DNA from: Ruegeria arenilitoris
GTDB lineage: Bacteria; Pseudomonadota; Alphaproteobacteria; Rhodobacterales; Rhodobacteraceae
Reading direction: 5' to 3'
DNA length: 64,000 nucleotides
Assembly (NCBI RefSeq): GCF_013030985.1
Contig: NZ_WPYP01000012.1
Span: forward strand, 1 to 64,000
Below the pieces are notes generated by a model that had not been told where the DNA came from, ran no database searches, and was given only the letters and a program-made list of their open reading frames with translations. Below, in pieces: positions 26,025 through 35,604 of this stretch. The number at the start of each line of letters is the position of its first letter. Positions within the stretch are counted from its first letter, which is position 1. A program made the position numbers and the translations under genes.

Positions 26025-28435
26025 CGATCACACAGGCTCAGGTCCTGATCATCGGAGGCGGCGCCATGGGGGTGTCGCTGATGTACCATCTGACCAAGGC
26101 GGGTTGGTCGGATGTGGTGCTGACGGAAAAGAACGATCTGACCCACGGGTCAACCTGGCACGCGGCGGGGCTGTGCACGCATTTCGCCCATAACCCGACC
26201 ATTCAGGAACTGCGCGCCACCTCGGTCCGGCTGTATCGTGATATCTTGCCGGAAGAGACCGGCGGCACCTGCGGCTTTCACCGCTCGGGCGCGATGCGGA
26301 TCACCTCGAACCCGGACCGCATGGATGAGTTTGCCCACGTGGCAGGGTTGAGCCGCTTCACCGGCTATGATCTGCAGATGTTGACCCCCGAAGACGTGAA
26401 ACGTCTGCACCCACTGGCCCGGACCGAAGGTCTGTTAGGTGGGATATATGAACCCGATGACGGCCATGTGGACCCGACGCTGGCAACCAATGCAATGGCG
26501 CAAGTGGCGCGCCGGAATGGTGCCACGATCCTGCGCTACAACCCTGTGACCTCAATCCGGCGCGAAGGGGAATTCTGGGTGGTCGAGACCGAAAAGACCA
26601 CCATCCGCACGCGCCATCTGGTCAATGCTGCGGGCACCTGGGGTTGGGAAGTTGGCCAGATGATGGGGCTGAACATCCCCTCGGTTCCAGTGCTGCACCA
26701 ATACCTTGTGACCGACACGGTGGGTGCCGTGGCTGATCGGATCGCAGCAGGCCAGCCCGAACTGCCGATGATCCGCGACCCGGAAGAAAGCTGGTACGTG
26801 CGGCAAGAACGTGACGGGTTGATCCTTGGCCCTTATGAAAAGAACGCCGAGGCCTGGTCGATTGACGGCTGTCCGCCGGATTTTGGCGCCGACCTGATGC
26901 CGCCTGATCTGGACCGGGTCGAGGACATCATCATGATGGCGATGGCGCGCATTCCGGCACTGGAAACCGGCGGGATCAAATCGGTGGTCAATGGCCCGAT
27001 TACCTTTACTCCGGATGCCAACCCGCTGATCGGTCCCGCCCACGGATTGCCCAACGCCTGGCTGCTGACGGGGTCTTCGATGGGAGTGATGGAGGGCGGT
27101 GGTGCCGGCTGGTTCCTGGCCCATTGGATGACGCACGGTGCGCCGCCGATGGACGCGTTGGCCGTGGACAGCCGCCGGTTCGGTAATTGGGCCGACCGCG
27201 ATTATCGCGTGCAGAAGGCCATCGAGTGTTTCGGCCTGCAATTCGGCGTGCATTACCCGCACGAAGAACGCCCGGCCGCGCGCGGCAAACGGCTGTCGCC
27301 GATCCACGACCGGATGATCGCACGCGGCGCGGCGATGGGGGCGGCCTATGGCTGGGAACGGCCCAACTGGTTCTCGGGCACGCTGGGCGACGAAGCTGTA
27401 CCAAGTTTCCGGCGGTCCAACTGGTTTGACCGGGTAGCGTTGGAATGTGAAACCGTCGCCGATCGCGTCGGTCTGGCGGATATGTCGGTGTTTGCCAAGT
27501 TCGACATTACCGGCCCCGATGCCCGTGCCTTTGTGGACAACATTGGCGCGAACCGGGCACCGAAGCCCGGACGGATCGGCTTGACCCATACCCTGACCCC
27601 AGCAGGCGGGACGCAGTCGGAATTTACCGTCTCGGTTCTGGCAGAAGATCACATCTATCTGACCTCTGCCGCAGCCGCGGAAGAGATGGATGACGATCTG
27701 CTGCGCGCTCGGGCCGAGGGGTTTGACGTCACGATCACCCGCGTAACCGACGACTTCGGGGTGCTCGGTTTGATGGGGCCGAAATCGCGGGACGTGTTGG
27801 CGGCGCTTACCGATGCTGACCTGGGTGTCGGTTTCCCATGGCTATCCGTGCGTGAAATCGACATGGCAGGCATTCCAGTGCGGGCACTGAGAGTATCTTA
27901 TGTCGGCGAACTTGGCTGGGAACTGCATGTGAAATCCAAGGACATGCCGGACCTGTTTGACGCCGTGGAACACGCCGGGAAACCGCATGGCCTGGGCTTT
28001 TTCGGCGCCTATGCGATGAACGCGATGCGGATTGAAAAAGGCTATCGTGCCTGGGGTGCGGATTTCACCACCGAGCGCACCCCGGCGGAAACCGGTGCAG
28101 GTCCGATGATCAAGATGGATCATGAGTTCATCGGCAAGGACGCTCTGGCCAAACGGATGCGGGCCGAAGATCGCTGGGACATGGTGCTGCTGGACGTGGA
28201 AACCACCAACGTCGATCCCTATTACGCCCACGGTGTCTATCAGGGCGACCGGGTTGCCGGCATCGTCACCTCAGCCGCTTTCGGGCATCGCACCGGCAAG
28301 ACACTGGCGCTGGCCTATTTGCGCGACCCGACCGCGCGGGACGGGTTGAGTGTCGAGGTTCTGGGCCAAAGGCGCGGCGCGGTAATTCTTGACCGCCCGC
28401 CTTATGACCCGGACAACAACCGCCTGAAGAACTGA
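26021..28435 (+). CDS. FAD/GcvT amine oxidoreductase (dimethylglycine dehydrogenase-like), copy C
   Basis: An 804-residue enzyme with an N-terminal FAD domain (VLIIGGGAMGVSLMYHL), the covalent-FAD motif STWHAAGLCTHF near residue 45 and a C-terminal GcvT domain (MRIEKGYRAWGADF near residue 668). The WHAAGL motif is the closest of the three copies to mammalian dimethylglycine dehydrogenase as I remember it. It is translationally coupled to copy B and followed after nine bases by a sulfotransferase gene, which suggests a three-gene operon. Confidence 0.88.
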   Translation: MTITQAQVLIIGGGAMGVSLMYHLTKAGWSDVVLTEKNDLTHGSTWHAAGLCTHFAHNPTIQELRATSVRLYRDILPEETGGTCGFHRSGAMRITSNPDRMDEFAHVAGLSRFTGYDLQMLTPEDVKRLHPLARTEGLLGGIYEPDDGHVDPTLATNAMAQVARRNGATILRYNPVTSIRREGEFWVVETEKTTIRTRHLVNAAGTWGWEVGQMMGLNIPSVPVLHQYLVTDTVGAVADRIAAGQPELPMIRDPEESWYVRQERDGLILGPYEKNAEAWSIDGCPPDFGADLMPPDLDRVEDIIMMAMARIPALETGGIKSVVNGPITFTPDANPLIGPAHGLPNAWLLTGSSMGVMEGGGAGWFLAHWMTHGAPPMDALAVDSRRFGNWADRDYRVQKAIECFGLQFGVHYPHEERPAARGKRLSPIHDRMIARGAAMGAAYGWERPNWFSGTLGDEAVPSFRRSNWFDRVALECETVADRVGLADMSVFAKFDITGPDARAFVDNIGANRAPKPGRIGLTHTLTPAGGTQSEFTVSVLAEDHIYLTSAAAAEEMDDDLLRARAEGFDVTITRVTDDFGVLGLMGPKSRDVLAALTDADLGVGFPWLSVREIDMAGIPVRALRVSYVGELGWELHVKSKDMPDLFDAVEHAGKPHGLGFFGAYAMNAMRIEKGYRAWGADFTTERTPAETGAGPMIKMDHEFIGKDALAKRMRAEDRWDMVLLDVETTNVDPYYAHGVYQGDRVAGIVTSAAFGHRTGKTLALAYLRDPTARDGLSVEVLGQRRGAVILDRPPYDPDNNRLKN

Positions 28436-28444
28436 GGTTACCCC

Positions 28445-29209
28445 ATGGCGACACACCCGATTATCGTGCTTTGGTCTCATCCCCGCTCCATGTCCACCGC
28501 GACCGAGCGGATCATGCGGGAACGCGGCGATATGGACTGCGCCCACGAGCCGTTCATGTATGACTATTACGTGCATCGCAAAAGGCGTGTCATGCCGCAT
28601 TTCGATGTTCAGGAAGGCCATCCCACGCGGTATGAGGACATTCGGGACATGCTTCTGTCCCGGGCCGACGCCCGTCCGGTGTTTTTCAAGGACATGGCCT
28701 ACTACGTATTGCCTCACATTCTTGAAGACACGGCGTTTCTCAACCGCTTGACCCACGGATTTCTGGTGCGCGATCCCGTCGCCTCGATTGCGTCATACCA
28801 CCGGTTGGACCCCGAAGTGACGGATGAGGAAATCGGCCTTGAGGCGCAGCGGCAGCTGTATGACGGGATCAAGGCAGCCACCGGTCAGGCCGCTCCGGTC
28901 ATTTCGGCCGAGGATATGCGGGACGACCCTCGCGGTGTGATGGGTGCACTGTGGCGCGCATGGGGGTTGGCTCCTGCGGATCACGCTTTTGACTGGCAAG
29001 GTGATGTGCCACGAGATTGGGGCCAAGTCGAAGGATGGCACGGAGACGTGAGCCACGCGACCGGTATCCGCCCGATCGAGGAAGGTGAGCGCCAGCGCCA
29101 GATCGACAGGTTCGAAGCTCAGGCGGCAACCGCGCCGCAACTGCACGGATACCTCGATCATCACCTTCCGCATTATCGAGAACTGAAGTCTAAAAAACTG
29201 ACAGCCTGA
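28445..29209 (+). CDS. Small sulfotransferase-family protein
   Basis: A 254-residue P-loop sulfotransferase. The 5'-phosphosulfate loop is LWSHPRSMSTATERIM near residue 9, and the 3'-phosphate-binding region is FLVRDPVASIASYH near residue 107. It would transfer sulfate from PAPS to a small acceptor, but the acceptor is unknown. GAGG stands seven bases before the ATG. Its position as last gene of the copy B/copy C operon is unusual and hints that a sulfated or sulfonated compound belongs to this pathway. Proteins of this fold are sometimes misannotated, and binding of another nucleotide cannot be excluded. Confidence 0.78.
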   Translation: MATHPIIVLWSHPRSMSTATERIMRERGDMDCAHEPFMYDYYVHRKRRVMPHFDVQEGHPTRYEDIRDMLLSRADARPVFFKDMAYYVLPHILEDTAFLNRLTHGFLVRDPVASIASYHRLDPEVTDEEIGLEAQRQLYDGIKAATGQAAPVISAEDMRDDPRGVMGALWRAWGLAPADHAFDWQGDVPRDWGQVEGWHGDVSHATGIRPIEEGERQRQIDRFEAQAATAPQLHGYLDHHLPHYRELKSKKLTA

Positions 29210-29440
29210 CGATCTGAATGCGCCGCGGACCCCATTGAATCAGCAGTTGGGCGCAGGATGACCCTGCGTCGTGAGAGTCGTGACGGTTCGAGGCAGTGTC
29301 GTTGCGATTTCTCGAACAATCAGAGACGTTTAAGCCGCAATCCATCGCTGACACACAGCAAGAGGGTTGGTGGTCAGCTGTTGGCAATCGGTGTTTCAAA
29401 AGCTTTGCGCATTGTGTGCTTGATGCGCACTGACAGGTAA

Positions 29441-30070
29441 CGCGCAGTTTCACCCCGTGGGCCGCCTTATGAAACTGACTTAAAAAAAAGACAAAATATC
29501 ATCGAAGCTGCGGTTGAAGAGTTCCGCGAACATGGGTTTCATGGCGCCAACACGACAAGAATCGCCAAACGTGCCGGAGTTTCCAGCCGAACGCTTTACA
29601 ACCACTTTGAAAGCAAGGATGCGCTGTTCGAGGCAATCGCCCAGATCATGATCGAGCGAAACTGCGTCATGGCGCCGGTCCCTTATGACGCGGATCGTGA
29701 CCTGAATGCATAGCTTGTAGACGCGCTTGAACAGTCCGTCATAGTGATTACCGACAAAGAGACGTTGGGATTGAACCGCATGGTCAACGCAGAACTGTTG
29801 CGAGATCTCGACCGTGCCCAGGCATTTTATGCCGAACTTACGACGCATAATTACCCGATCACGCAGCTCATCGCCGGGGCGATGGAGGCCGGAACCATGC
29901 GCAAGGCCGATCCCTCTTATGCGGCCAGCCAGCTTCTTGGTCTGGTCAAGACGTTCTTTTTCTGGCCGGTCTATCTGCTGGGCGAGCGGCAGGATACGTC
30001 GGGCATAATGGAAGACTGTGTGAACATGTTCCTGTCGCACTATGCTGCGGACAAGGAAGCTGCTCAGTAA
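29441..30070 (+). pseudogene. TetR-family regulator pseudogene
   Basis: One continuous reading phase encodes a TetR repressor. The N-terminal part reads RQNIIEAAVEEFREHGF, then TTRIAKRAGVSSRTLYNHF (the helix-turn-helix), and later TQLIAGAMEAGTMRKADPSY (AefR/TetR C-terminal type). It is broken by an in-frame TAG at 29711-29713. Upstream, the only in-frame ATG (29423) is cut off by TAA at 29438-29440, and I see no good start after it. Only an internal GTG at 29744 could give a 108-residue tail lacking the DNA-binding domain. The gene is therefore inactive. Its target may have been the neighbouring autotransporter or sulfotransferase operon. Confidence 0.8.
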
Positions 30071-30437
30071 CGGTGGGCGCAGAACCTGCGCACCTGATGT
30101 TGCATGACCTGTTCAATGCCGCTTTCTGCCTTTGGGCGTGCGTGCAAGAGGGTCGAAAAATTCGATACACCGCCCGGTTTTCCCGCCGGTTGGCCTGGTC
30201 CGGGAGGTCACTGTCTGCGGGTTTGGTTCCGAACATGCCTTCAACCTGCGGACCAATTCGCGTTCAAGTGTATCAATTTGAAATTGCTGCTAAATATCAG
30301 CTTGAAACTTCCAAAGCTCCGATTGAGACACCGCGTGCAAATTAACGTTCACACCGCCTGACTTTGCCACATTTAGGCCGGGTTTCGTTCTTAGGGAGCC
30401 CTCTAGCTAATAAAAAAGTCTTTGAGGGGAGACATCG
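30071..30437. other. Intergenic region before the autotransporter
   Basis: These 367 bases hold no gene that I can support. The short plus-strand frames show no domain. The right end should carry the autotransporter promoter. The GAGGGGAGA at about 30424-30432 is its ribosome site. Confidence 0.4.
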
Positions 30438-33400
30438 GTGAATACAGGCGGTTTGGGGCGGTCCGTGCAGGCGCGCGTGGCCAGAGGTGGTCGTGTTGTT
30501 AAGTGGAAAGGCAGGATTGCCAGCATTGCACCTTCAGTGTTCCTGGCCTCGGCATCCATAGGGACAGTGCCGTCGGGAATGGCCCTGGCAGAGGTTATTT
30601 CCACTCCGCAAACCTCTCCGGTGGTGTTCTTGAATGACGAGGATAACAGCATCACCTCCACCGGCTCGGTGATGGTGTCCACGGCCACGGCCCCCGCCGT
30701 GACGCTCGACCCGGTTTATTCCAACACCCTGACCAACGATGGCACCGTGTCGGCAACAGCCAATGCTACGGCGATCGGCCTGCTGGTGGACACTCAGGTG
30801 CTGCCATCCGGCCAGATCGTGAACAATGGCGCGATCAACGCAACGGTTGCCGGTGCGACCAGCAATGCCACGGCGATGAGCTTTTTGACCAACGGCGATT
30901 TTGGCGGGACGTTCCAGAATAGCGGTACGCTGTCGGCCAACGCCGCGACTATTGCAGACGATGCAGTCGCCGTCGGCGCCGGGTTCGAGGACGGTGTTCA
31001 GGCAACCGGAACGGTTCAAAACGGGGGAACAATTTCCGCTGTGGCAGCAGCGGGGTCTTCGGACGCGACAGCGGTGGCGCTGCTGTTTGGCGATGACGTC
31101 AACACCACCATCAGCAACACCGGAACTCTAAGTGCATCAACGACCGGCGGTGCCAGCGTTTCGGCGGCCGGTGTCCATGTAGAGGGCGCGGTAAACGGAG
31201 ACATCGTCAATTCGAACACCATCACCGTTCAGACCAATTCCGGAGCTGAAACAGCACAGGCCACAGGCGTACAGGTCGACAATGGCCTGACAGGCAACGT
31301 GACGAATTCAGGTAACATCACGGTAAAGGCTCTCAACAGCCAAACCAGTTCAGATGCCGATGGAGTCCGCGTACTCAACGGCCTGCAGGGGAATGTGACC
31401 AACGCGGGCACGATGACAATCGCAGCGTCGGGGTCTTCATCCGTTGACGCCGATGGGTACTATGTCACTAGCGGTCTGACGGGCAGTTTTCTGAACTCGG
31501 GTAGCATCCAGATCAATGCGCAGGGCGGCTTTAACGAAACCGACGCGGATGCGTTCTATGTCAGTGGCGGGATGACCGGTGACATTACCAACTCCAATAC
31601 GGTGACTGTCAACGCGGCGGGGTCTTCATCAGTCGATGCGGACGCGTTTTATGTCAGCAGCGGTCTGACCGGCAACTTCCTGAACTCCGGGAGCATTACG
31701 GTCAAAGCCAACAGCGGCTTCAGCGAAGGCGATGCGGACGCGTTTTACGTCAGCAGTGGCATGACCGGGGACATCACGAACACCGGAACGGTCACCGTTG
31801 AATCCACCAGCACGTCGGCGGCCGATGCCAAAGCTTTCAATGTCTCCAGTGGGCTTGACGGTAATTTCACGAACTCTGGAACAGTCTCGATCAACGCGGC
31901 TGGTGGTTTCAGCCGGGCATCGGCTGAGACCCTGCACATCGCTGGCGGGATGACCGGAAACCTAACGAACTCTGGCACTGTTACGGTGGTTGCAACTGGG
32001 TCAACAGAAGTACGTGCAGATGGGTTTGATGTCAGCAGCGGCCTGACGGGGACGGTCACGAACACCGGCACGATCTCCGTGGACGCCTCGGGATTTAGCG
32101 AGGTTTCGGTCAACGGCATCGACATCGCCGGCGGTCTGGCAGGCGACCTCAACAACGGGGGCGACATCACGGTCAAGGCCGATGCCAGCGGCTCAAGCGC
32201 GCGGGCCAGCGGTGTGGACATCACAAGCGGCCTGACGGGCAGCATCACCAACTCTGGCAGTGTTGCAGCTGTTGCACATGCAGGATCCGAAACAGCCAAC
32301 GCAGCCGGACTGCGTGTCGGCGGAGGCCTGATGGGGAGCGTCCACAACACCGGTTCTATCCAGGCCGAAGCCGTTGCCAGTTCGTCGAACGCATATGCCT
32401 ATGGATTGCTTTCGATTTCTGGCATGACCGGCCACATCTTAAACGATGGCTCGGTTTCGGTCTCGGCTGCAGGGGTCGAAACGGCAGAGGCTGCGGGTTT
32501 CCACGTTGATGGCCTCTTGGTAGGCACTTTCGCGAATTCCGGCAGCATCTCTGTCGAGGCATCGGCCTCGGGGACAAACCACGAGGATGTCATGGTGATG
32601 GGTGTGGATGTCACCGGGCCAATGCTCGGTGGTTTCAGCAACGCCGGAACCATTTCGGTGAAAGGCACCGCTGAGGACAAGCAAGCCTATGCTTATGGTC
32701 TGTACGCCCATGACGGTTTGGCCATGGGTGCAAAGAACACCGGCCTGATCCGCAGTGAAGTCGACAGTGTCACCTCGGCTGATGTCTATGGCATCCGGAT
32801 CGATGGCGGTCTGGACGGCGCATTCTCGAACACGGGCACGATTCAGGTTATCGGCCACACGGATGAGGATGACTTGGACGCCTATGGCGTTAGCATCCGC
32901 GACGGTGTCACTGAGGATGTTAGCAACAGCGGCGTGATTACGTTGCAGGCAAACGCCGGTGGTGAGGCCGAGGCGATCGGGCTGAGAGTGTCCGGTGAGG
33001 CCGAGGTAGACATCCTGAATGCGGGCACGATTTCGATTGTCACCCAAAGCCATACCGAGGATGCGCTGGGGTATGGCATTTCCATCATTTCGGGGCTGGA
33101 TGGCGATATCGTCAATACGGGCGTGATCTCGGTTCAGGGGATTGGCGCAACCGAAGCCACCGTTGCCGGGGTCTACGTCAATCAGCACTGGAACGGTGCG
33201 CTGAACAATTCCGGCACCGTCCTTGCCATTGCGGATGCGGGCGAGGAAGAGGCGCATGCCTATGGCGTTCTGACCCGAAATGACGCGGTGGATGCGGATA
33301 TCAACAATTCCGGCTCTTTCGCGGTGCAGGCCAGTTCCGATGAAGAATATGCCTACGCCTACGGGATCTACTTTGATCATGAAGCGCCCAACAGCACTGT

Positions 33401-35492
33401 GACGAACACAGGATCAATGGCAGTTCAGGCTGAAGCCCAAGAACAGGCGCTTGCATCGGGGGTCTACTCGCAACACGGGATGACGGGCGACTTCAGCAAC
33501 CAAAGTGCAATTACCGCCACGGCGAGTTCATCGAATAATACTGCCATCGCCAACGGATTTTATGTCGGTGGCGATGGCAGCGTCGACGACTTCAACGGTA
33601 GCATCACAAACACTGGCTCGGTAACCGTGCAGTCCTCGGCACAAGACGAAGCTGAAGCCCATGGGTTCAATGTCGAAGAAACCGTAAACGGAGACTTTTC
33701 GAATTCGGGCTCGGTGACAGCACACGCGACATCTCAGGACACCGAGGCGCAGGCTTACGGCTTTTACACCGGGTCAGGCGTCAACGGTAACGTCAGCAAC
33801 AGCGGCACAATCGCGGTTCAGGCGCAGGGTCACAGTGCCTACGTGGCAGGTGTGTTCATCCGGGACGGGCTTGATGGTTCGCTGACCAATTCGGGCACGA
33901 TCACCGCGCAAAGCGTGTCACCGACCGAGGATTCCTCGGCTCGCGGCATTTACATACGCGGCGGCACCAGCGGGTCAGTGCAAAACAGCGGCGACATCAC
34001 CGCTTTTGCACAAGGGGCCGAGAGCGCGCGGGCGCAGGCCGTTCTGCTTTACGATACGATGGCGGGAGATGTCTTCAACTCGGGAACCGTGACGGCGACA
34101 GCTGCGCTGGTCAATCCGACATCCAGCGCCGACGGCACCGCTGCAGGGTTCTATATCGAAGACATGCAGGGCAATTTCTCGAACAGCGGGGTCATTCAGG
34201 CGTCCGCTTCGGGTGGCGACATGGTCCACGCCTATGGCCTGTACTTCGACAACTTTGATGGTGAAATCACGGCAGTCGGCAGTATTTCGGCAACGTCTGA
34301 GGCTGGCGATGCCTATGCGATCTATCTGGGCACCGGCACCGGGACCCTGAATCTGGTCAGCACCGACAAGGTCGGCGGGGTGATCCGGGTGCAGGATCAC
34401 GACGTCAATCTGGATGCCAATGGCGGCAGTACGGTGTTCTATTTCGAAGATGCCGCAGCAGGGTCCGGGGTGTTTACCACCACGGTCTCGGATGGGCACT
34501 CGGGCTGGTTCGTGCAGGATGAAGGCGGTGCGGCGCCTGTATACGCCAGCGTCGATTCCGCGGATCTGCTGACGTCGGCCGATGTGACGGCCTTTTATGG
34601 CGGTGCGGTTAATGGGTCGGTAAATGCGCTAAACTACGGGGGACAAGCTCAGGTCACGCGCAACTCTACCACCGGTCGGGTGTCGGGTATCAGCTTTGGT
34701 CCCTTCCGCCCCTATGTGATGATCGATGCCGCATCGCGCCAGTTCGAAAACGAAGGAACGGACACCAATGTCACATTGTTCAACGGCAGCGTCGGCTATT
34801 CCGGGCAACTGGACAGTGGTCTGGCGCTGGCCTTGGGGCTGGGCGTGTTCCGCTCGGACGGGGATACGGACACCACGGATTTCGACACCGATGGCGTGTA
34901 TCTGGATGCCTCTGTAGGTCGTCAGTTCGGCTTGTATACGGTTGAGGCCGGTCTGGGTTTCGGCTGGTTGTCCACCGACCGGTCCCGCGAAATCACCGGC
35001 AGCGCCGATGCCAATGCTGAATATGACAGCACGCTGGTGACCGCCTATCTGGGGGCAGAACGGCCATTCGATATCAGCAACGCGTTCTCGCTGATGGGCT
35101 TTGGCGATGTGCGCTATACCCGCCAGAAGGACGACGGCTATACCGAGACCGGTTCCTCGGCCAATGCCACCGTCGGGGACAGCACCACCGAAGTGATCGA
35201 GGCCCGCTTGGGTGTCGATGCGGAAAGAGCGCTGGACAATGGCGGCATTCTGGTTGGCCAGCTGTCGGGCGTGCTGCGGCGGGATCTGGGTGATTCCGAT
35301 ACATTGGTGACGGTATTCTCGACCACGCAAAGCCTGTCTTTCGCCTCGAACGATTTCACCGGCGGCAGCGTGCTGATCGGGTACGAGCACGAGTTCGTCC
35401 CCAACATGCAGTTCGAAGCCAATGCCGAACAGGAAATTGGCAGCGACGCGCAGGGGCCGAACTTCCGGGCCGGACTCCGGTGGTCTTTCTGA
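30438..35492 (+). CDS. Giant repeat autotransporter (type Va secretion), probable adhesin
   Basis: A 1684-residue protein starting with GTG behind a purine-rich ribosome site. An extended signal region (about residues 1-51, ending SGMALA) leads to a passenger of roughly 30 or more imperfect repeats of 32-40 residues. Each repeat has the pattern SGLTGNFLNSGSITVKA followed by an acidic, tyrosine-bearing stretch such as DADAFYVS, as expected for coils of a parallel beta-helix. From about residue 1406 the sequence becomes an autotransporter beta-barrel (PYVMIDAASRQFENEG onward) and ends with the terminal phenylalanine in LRWSF. Neighbouring repeats near 31440-31800 are nearly identical in DNA, showing recent duplication. 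It is probably surface-exposed. Confidence 0.88.
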   Translation: MNTGGLGRSVQARVARGGRVVKWKGRIASIAPSVFLASASIGTVPSGMALAEVISTPQTSPVVFLNDEDNSITSTGSVMVSTATAPAVTLDPVYSNTLTNDGTVSATANATAIGLLVDTQVLPSGQIVNNGAINATVAGATSNATAMSFLTNGDFGGTFQNSGTLSANAATIADDAVAVGAGFEDGVQATGTVQNGGTISAVAAAGSSDATAVALLFGDDVNTTISNTGTLSASTTGGASVSAAGVHVEGAVNGDIVNSNTITVQTNSGAETAQATGVQVDNGLTGNVTNSGNITVKALNSQTSSDADGVRVLNGLQGNVTNAGTMTIAASGSSSVDADGYYVTSGLTGSFLNSGSIQINAQGGFNETDADAFYVSGGMTGDITNSNTVTVNAAGSSSVDADAFYVSSGLTGNFLNSGSITVKANSGFSEGDADAFYVSSGMTGDITNTGTVTVESTSTSAADAKAFNVSSGLDGNFTNSGTVSINAAGGFSRASAETLHIAGGMTGNLTNSGTVTVVATGSTEVRADGFDVSSGLTGTVTNTGTISVDASGFSEVSVNGIDIAGGLAGDLNNGGDITVKADASGSSARASGVDITSGLTGSITNSGSVAAVAHAGSETANAAGLRVGGGLMGSVHNTGSIQAEAVASSSNAYAYGLLSISGMTGHILNDGSVSVSAAGVETAEAAGFHVDGLLVGTFANSGSISVEASASGTNHEDVMVMGVDVTGPMLGGFSNAGTISVKGTAEDKQAYAYGLYAHDGLAMGAKNTGLIRSEVDSVTSADVYGIRIDGGLDGAFSNTGTIQVIGHTDEDDLDAYGVSIRDGVTEDVSNSGVITLQANAGGEAEAIGLRVSGEAEVDILNAGTISIVTQSHTEDALGYGISIISGLDGDIVNTGVISVQGIGATEATVAGVYVNQHWNGALNNSGTVLAIADAGEEEAHAYGVLTRNDAVDADINNSGSFAVQASSDEEYAYAYGIYFDHEAPNSTVTNTGSMAVQAEAQEQALASGVYSQHGMTGDFSNQSAITATASSSNNTAIANGFYVGGDGSVDDFNGSITNTGSVTVQSSAQDEAEAHGFNVEETVNGDFSNSGSVTAHATSQDTEAQAYGFYTGSGVNGNVSNSGTIAVQAQGHSAYVAGVFIRDGLDGSLTNSGTITAQSVSPTEDSSARGIYIRGGTSGSVQNSGDITAFAQGAESARAQAVLLYDTMAGDVFNSGTVTATAALVNPTSSADGTAAGFYIEDMQGNFSNSGVIQASASGGDMVHAYGLYFDNFDGEITAVGSISATSEAGDAYAIYLGTGTGTLNLVSTDKVGGVIRVQDHDVNLDANGGSTVFYFEDAAAGSGVFTTTVSDGHSGWFVQDEGGAAPVYASVDSADLLTSADVTAFYGGAVNGSVNALNYGGQAQVTRNSTTGRVSGISFGPFRPYVMIDAASRQFENEGTDTNVTLFNGSVGYSGQLDSGLALALGLGVFRSDGDTDTTDFDTDGVYLDASVGRQFGLYTVEAGLGFGWLSTDRSREITGSADANAEYDSTLVTAYLGAERPFDISNAFSLMGFGDVRYTRQKDDGYTETGSSANATVGDSTTEVIEARLGVDAERALDNGGILVGQLSGVLRRDLGDSDTLVTVFSTTQSLSFASNDFTGGSVLIGYEHEFVPNMQFEANAEQEIGSDAQGPNFRAGLRWSF
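31260..32280 (+). repeat. Coding tandem repeats of about 96-110 bases, best conserved part
   Basis: Inside the autotransporter passenger, units of roughly 96-110 bases recur in frame, each encoding a GLTG-x-NSG-type coil. The units around 31430-31530 and 31615-31715 are close DNA copies (shared GGGTCTTCATC and AGCGGTCTGAC), suggesting duplication of a two-unit block of about 190 bases. Repeats continue in more diverged form to about 34260. Confidence 0.75.
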
Positions 35493-35595
35493 CCGGTGTC
35501 GAACCGGTCAAACCATGAATCTTCGGGTATGGCGGGCCAACCGCCCTACCCTGCCTTCATTTGAAGCGAGAGCTGCCGGGCTTGCGGCCCGGCAG
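35490..35595. terminator. Two hairpins between convergent autotransporter and TPR-sulfotransferase genes
   Basis: The first is an eight-bp stem TGACCGGT/ACCGGTCA at 35490-35510, overlapping the autotransporter stop. The second is a nine-bp stem CTGCCGGGC/GCCCGGCAG at 35573-35595. Neither has a proper T run, so they are likely but weak terminators for the two converging genes. Confidence 0.5.
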
Positions 35596-35604
35596 GCGCG
35601 AGGC

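Noticed and set aside
17066..28435. The three FAD/GcvT genes as recent tandem duplicates
   Set aside because: Their sequences differ widely, including around the covalent-FAD motif, so they are old paralogues, probably with different substrates.
29711..29713. TAG in the TetR gene as programmed recoding
   Set aside because: No recoding signal is evident and the gene also lacks a usable start, so decay is the simpler explanation.
31260..34260. Regular repeats as a possible CRISPR array
   Set aside because: The repeats are longer, imperfect, coding and part of one continuous autotransporter frame, with no spacer pattern.
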